A stretch of DNA of 64,000 nucleotides from Gammaproteobacteria bacterium (lineage in GTDB: Bacteria; Pseudomonadota; Gammaproteobacteria; Competibacterales; Competibacteraceae): NCBI GenBank assembly GCA_024235095.1, contig JACKNC010000002.1:558001-622000 (forward strand). The letters are read 5' to 3'. Position numbers and translations under genes: made by a program. The number at the start of each line of letters is the position of its first letter. Within the stretch, counting starts at the first letter, position 1. Shown here in pieces: positions 61,714-64,000 of the stretch. The notes under the pieces were generated by a model, which did no database searches, was not told the origin of the DNA, and saw only the letters and a list, made by a program, of their open reading frames with translations.

Positions 61714-61743
61714 ATTATAGAGCATTTGTTTTTCTATCCGCAA
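61714..61743 (-). promoter_or_regulatory. candidate sigma-70 promoter of the H-NS-like gene
   Basis: On the minus strand TTGCGG (61743-61738) and a perfect TATAAT (61719-61714) are 18 bases apart, about 65 bases before the gene start, within an AT-rich stretch. Confidence 0.55.
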
Positions 61744-61849
61744 TCAATTTGCAGCCTTGTCAGTAAATTGATAAGTTGTGTTTTGATGATAGTTCTGATC
61801 AGGTATTGAAATACCCTTCATTTACACTCACTCAATCATTGAATGCGTT

Positions 61850-62578
61850 ATGGCGTCGATTCCAGATGGTTTGAATGTCAACCGTGATTTGTCGCGGCCG
61901 ATTCGCAGTTTTGTGCGCCGTGAAGGACGAATAACTTTAGCTCAGCAACGGGCGTTCACCAAATACTGGGGGCGATTTGGAGTCGAAACCGACACCCGGT
62001 TACTTGATCCAGAGCACTTATTTGGCCGCTCGGCGCCATGGGTTTTGGAGATTGGCTTTGGTAATGGAGAATCATTGGCCGCTATGGCAGTCGCACATCC
62101 AGAAGTGAATTATCTGGGGATCGAGGCGCATCGCCCCGGCGTCGGACATCTACTGCTCCGGGCAACCGAACTGCAATTAACGAATCTGCGGGTAATGTGC
62201 GCTGATGCTGCCGAGGCGCTGGAAAAACAGCTGCCGGATGAATGCCTCGAGCGCATTCAGATCTTCTTCCCCGATCCCTGGCCCAAGGCGCGCCACCATA
62301 AACGCCGGTTCATTCAACCAGGAAACGTTGCATTACTGGCGCGCAAGCTCAAACCTTTTGGGCAATTGCATCTGGCGACCGATTGGGAGGACTATGCCCT
62401 TTCGATGCTGGATATACTCAACGCGACTCCCGAACTGGTAAATACCGTGGACGGCAATGGGTTCACGCCACGCCCGTCTTGGCGACCGATGACCCGGTTC
62501 GAGCAACGTGGCTTAAGACTCGGGCACACCATTCGGGATCTACTATTTGTACGTGCGGCTCCAGGGATATTGAGATAG
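61850..62578 (+). CDS. trmB: tRNA (guanine-N7-)-methyltransferase
   Basis: TrmB methylates G46 of tRNAs to m7G. The 242-residue product has RPIRSFVRREGRITLAQQRA at the N-terminus, SAM motif I VLEIGFGNGESLAAMA, IEAHRPGVGHLL, and the diagnostic IQIFFPDPWPKARHHKRRFI segment with the catalytic Asp and the tRNA-binding basic residues. TDWEDYALSM and FEQRGLRLGHTIRDL follow near the end. Length agrees with E. coli (239). The start ATG lies after an AT-rich region shared with the H-NS-like gene. Confidence 0.95.
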   Translation: MASIPDGLNVNRDLSRPIRSFVRREGRITLAQQRAFTKYWGRFGVETDTRLLDPEHLFGRSAPWVLEIGFGNGESLAAMAVAHPEVNYLGIEAHRPGVGHLLLRATELQLTNLRVMCADAAEALEKQLPDECLERIQIFFPDPWPKARHHKRRFIQPGNVALLARKLKPFGQLHLATDWEDYALSMLDILNATPELVNTVDGNGFTPRPSWRPMTRFEQRGLRLGHTIRDLLFVRAAPGILR

Positions 62579-62713
62579 CACTAGCCGAATAACCTTCGGT
62601 GGACCACAATAGGGAAACTATGTTCCCTTGCGCGAACGTGGCGATGGGTTTGCGACTGCCGGAAACTCCGCGCGGCCCCACCCAAAAACTGAACATGGAC
62701 CGAGGTTAATTGC

Positions 62714-63985
62714 ATGTGCTTTCGACTTTTTTTGAAAAGTTTTTGCGTTTGGCGGTTGCAGTTCTGGATAGGAACGGTAGCGGCGTTATGGATAGCGTCC
62801 GATCCGGTGCTGGCCCAGGAAGGCGTTGTCTGGCCCGCGCCGGCCATTGCCGCCCGATCGGCGGTGCTCATGAACCCAACCACGGGGGAGATTCTGTTCG
62901 CCAAGGAACCTCGTTTGCGCCTGCCGCCCGCCAGCACCACCAAGGTCTTGACCGCACTGGTGGCGCTGGAGCGCCTCCATCCATTGGCGCGAGCGCCGGT
63001 GAGTCCCCAAGCCGCCAGCGCCCCGCCGAGCCGGATTGGTTTGCGCGCTGGCGAGGCGGTTCTCGTCCAGGATTTACTCTATGGGTTGATGCTCAAATCA
63101 GGCAATGACGCCGCCGAAACCCTGGCCGAGGCGGCGGGGGGGTCGATAGCCGGATTTGCGGAACTGATGAATCTCAGAGCCTGGCAAATCGGCGCGCGCG
63201 ACAGCCATTTCATGAACCCACATGGTCTGCCCAATGATGATCATTATACGACGGCCTATGATCTGGCCCTGATTTTTCGCCAGGCGATGAGCCATCCTAT
63301 GTTTGCTGACATCGTGCGCACCCGCAGCGCGGCCTTGAGGATCGAGTCCGGACGTGGCTTGTACAGTGATTGGCGTATGGTGCCGGTGCGTAATACCAAT
63401 CGCTTACTGGCGACTTACGAGGGTGCGCGCGGCGGTAAAACCGGTTTTACTTTTAAAGCCCGGCGCTGCTTTGTCGGTGAGGTTGATCGTGGCGGTGTCC
63501 GTTTAATTGTCGCCATTCTGAATAGCCCCAACAGTGGCACGCTTTGGCAGGATGCGCGTACTTTGCTGGATTACGGTTTTGCCCGATATGGTTTGGCGCC
63601 GCCCCCGCCAGTGGAGCCAGAACCTACACCAGTGATGGTCAGGCGCGCTCCAGCGGCCCCGGTTGTGGCGCACGCGGCAGTAACCCGGGCCTTGACGGCC
63701 AGCAAGGGGAAGGGAGTGCGCATCGCATCCATCAAATTGGCTTCCCAACAGACCAGCAAGACCGCGAAGGCGAAGGCTAACGCCTCCAGCAAACCAGCCT
63801 CGATAGCAGTTAAAAAAACCTCGGCTGACAAATCAGGCAGCAAGACCGCCAGAATCGGTAAACTCGCATCTACGGCGATGGTTAAGGCGAATAGCAAGCA
63901 ACCGCTGGCTAAAGCCAAGGTGGCTCGCGCTGAAAAGACTGTCGCTGCCAAGCCGCGTAAAACGATTAAAAAGCAGGGTGGTTAA
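62714..63985 (+). CDS. D-alanyl-D-alanine carboxypeptidase (peptidase S11) with a basic tail
   Basis: This low-molecular-weight penicillin-binding protein trims pentapeptide side chains of peptidoglycan. The 423-residue product has a signal peptide (to about residue 36, PVLAQ) and the three serine-enzyme motifs: STTK near residue 76, SGN near 135 and KTG near 243 in RGGKTGFTFKARRC. The usual PBP5 C-terminal domain and amphipathic anchor are absent. Instead, about 120 residues from APPPPVEPEPTPVM onward are rich in Pro, then Lys, Ala and Ser, ending KKQGG. Such a tail could contact the wall or anionic envelope polymers. The stop lies 13 bases before the window end and 'dacC' would be too specific. 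Confidence 0.85.
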   Translation: MCFRLFLKSFCVWRLQFWIGTVAALWIASDPVLAQEGVVWPAPAIAARSAVLMNPTTGEILFAKEPRLRLPPASTTKVLTALVALERLHPLARAPVSPQAASAPPSRIGLRAGEAVLVQDLLYGLMLKSGNDAAETLAEAAGGSIAGFAELMNLRAWQIGARDSHFMNPHGLPNDDHYTTAYDLALIFRQAMSHPMFADIVRTRSAALRIESGRGLYSDWRMVPVRNTNRLLATYEGARGGKTGFTFKARRCFVGEVDRGGVRLIVAILNSPNSGTLWQDARTLLDYGFARYGLAPPPPVEPEPTPVMVRRAPAAPVVAHAAVTRALTASKGKGVRIASIKLASQQTSKTAKAKANASSKPASIAVKKTSADKSGSKTARIGKLASTAMVKANSKQPLAKAKVARAEKTVAAKPRKTIKKQGG

Positions 63986-64000
63986 CAGCGATAAAAGCTG

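Overview
The window is about 64 kb of chromosome from a moderately GC-rich gammaproteobacterium. Gene content and order (thrS-infC-rpmI-rplT-pheS-pheT-ihfA, waaA, cysZ, dksA, E. coli-type frdABCD) place it there. Carbon-storage and anaerobic-redox genes, namely a GlgE/TreS/GlgC/GlgX glycogen-trehalose cluster, glyoxylate-shunt aceA and aceB, propionyl-CoA synthetase, malate dehydrogenase and fumarate reductase next to a probable rhodoquinone gene (rquA), fit a glycogen-accumulating organism of the Competibacteraceae type. That family assignment is inference; no rRNA or other definitive marker is present.

Layout. 1-9 kb: mixed housekeeping genes (esterase, isochorismatase-like hydrolase, queF, ClC antiporter, nudJ, a haem-binding periplasmic protein, phhB, glk) and two membrane-anchored proteins of unknown function. 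9.2-12.4 kb: the two glyoxylate-shunt genes aceA and aceB in tandem. 12.5-18.3 kb: a large FtsX-type permease, the znuA / znuCB zinc-uptake system (divergent) and dksA. 18.4-27.1 kb: an accessory island with a 1002-residue secreted modular protein flanked by two copies of a C-rich palindromic repeat, then a PIN-domain toxin-like gene that has been hit by three independent insertions: an IS982 element at codon 6, a 109-bp MITE in the middle, and an IS21 element at its 3' end. The IS21 element itself carries an IS630-family insertion in istB. Removing the three insertions with one target-site copy each restores a continuous 160-codon gene. 27.1-30.5 kb: a lipoprotein, a 51-residue zinc ribbon, argD, tmk and tRNA-Val. 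30.6-37.7 kb: the classic translation operon, with infC starting at a rare ATC codon, and tRNA-Pro. 38-43.4 kb: prpE, mdh, cysZ, waaA. 43.7-47.9 kb: frdABCD followed by rquA. 48-50 kb: small membrane proteins and a NamZ-type muramidase. 50-59.2 kb: glgE, treS-maltokinase fusion, glgC and glgX on the minus strand. 59.3-64 kb: dapD, dapB, tRNA-Gly, an H-NS-like protein, trmB and a D-Ala-D-Ala carboxypeptidase with a lysine/alanine-rich tail.

How it fits together. FrdABCD with rhodoquinone would let the cell run fumarate reduction as an anaerobic electron sink, Mdh supplies the C4 pool, PrpE activates propionate, and AceA/AceB replenish C4 acids from acetyl-CoA. Glk, GlgC, GlgX, TreS-maltokinase and GlgE handle the glucose/glycogen/trehalose side. 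The most unusual item is the exactly reconstructable, triply interrupted PIN gene and its overlapping small partner ORF. The most physiologically informative is the frd-rquA neighbourhood.
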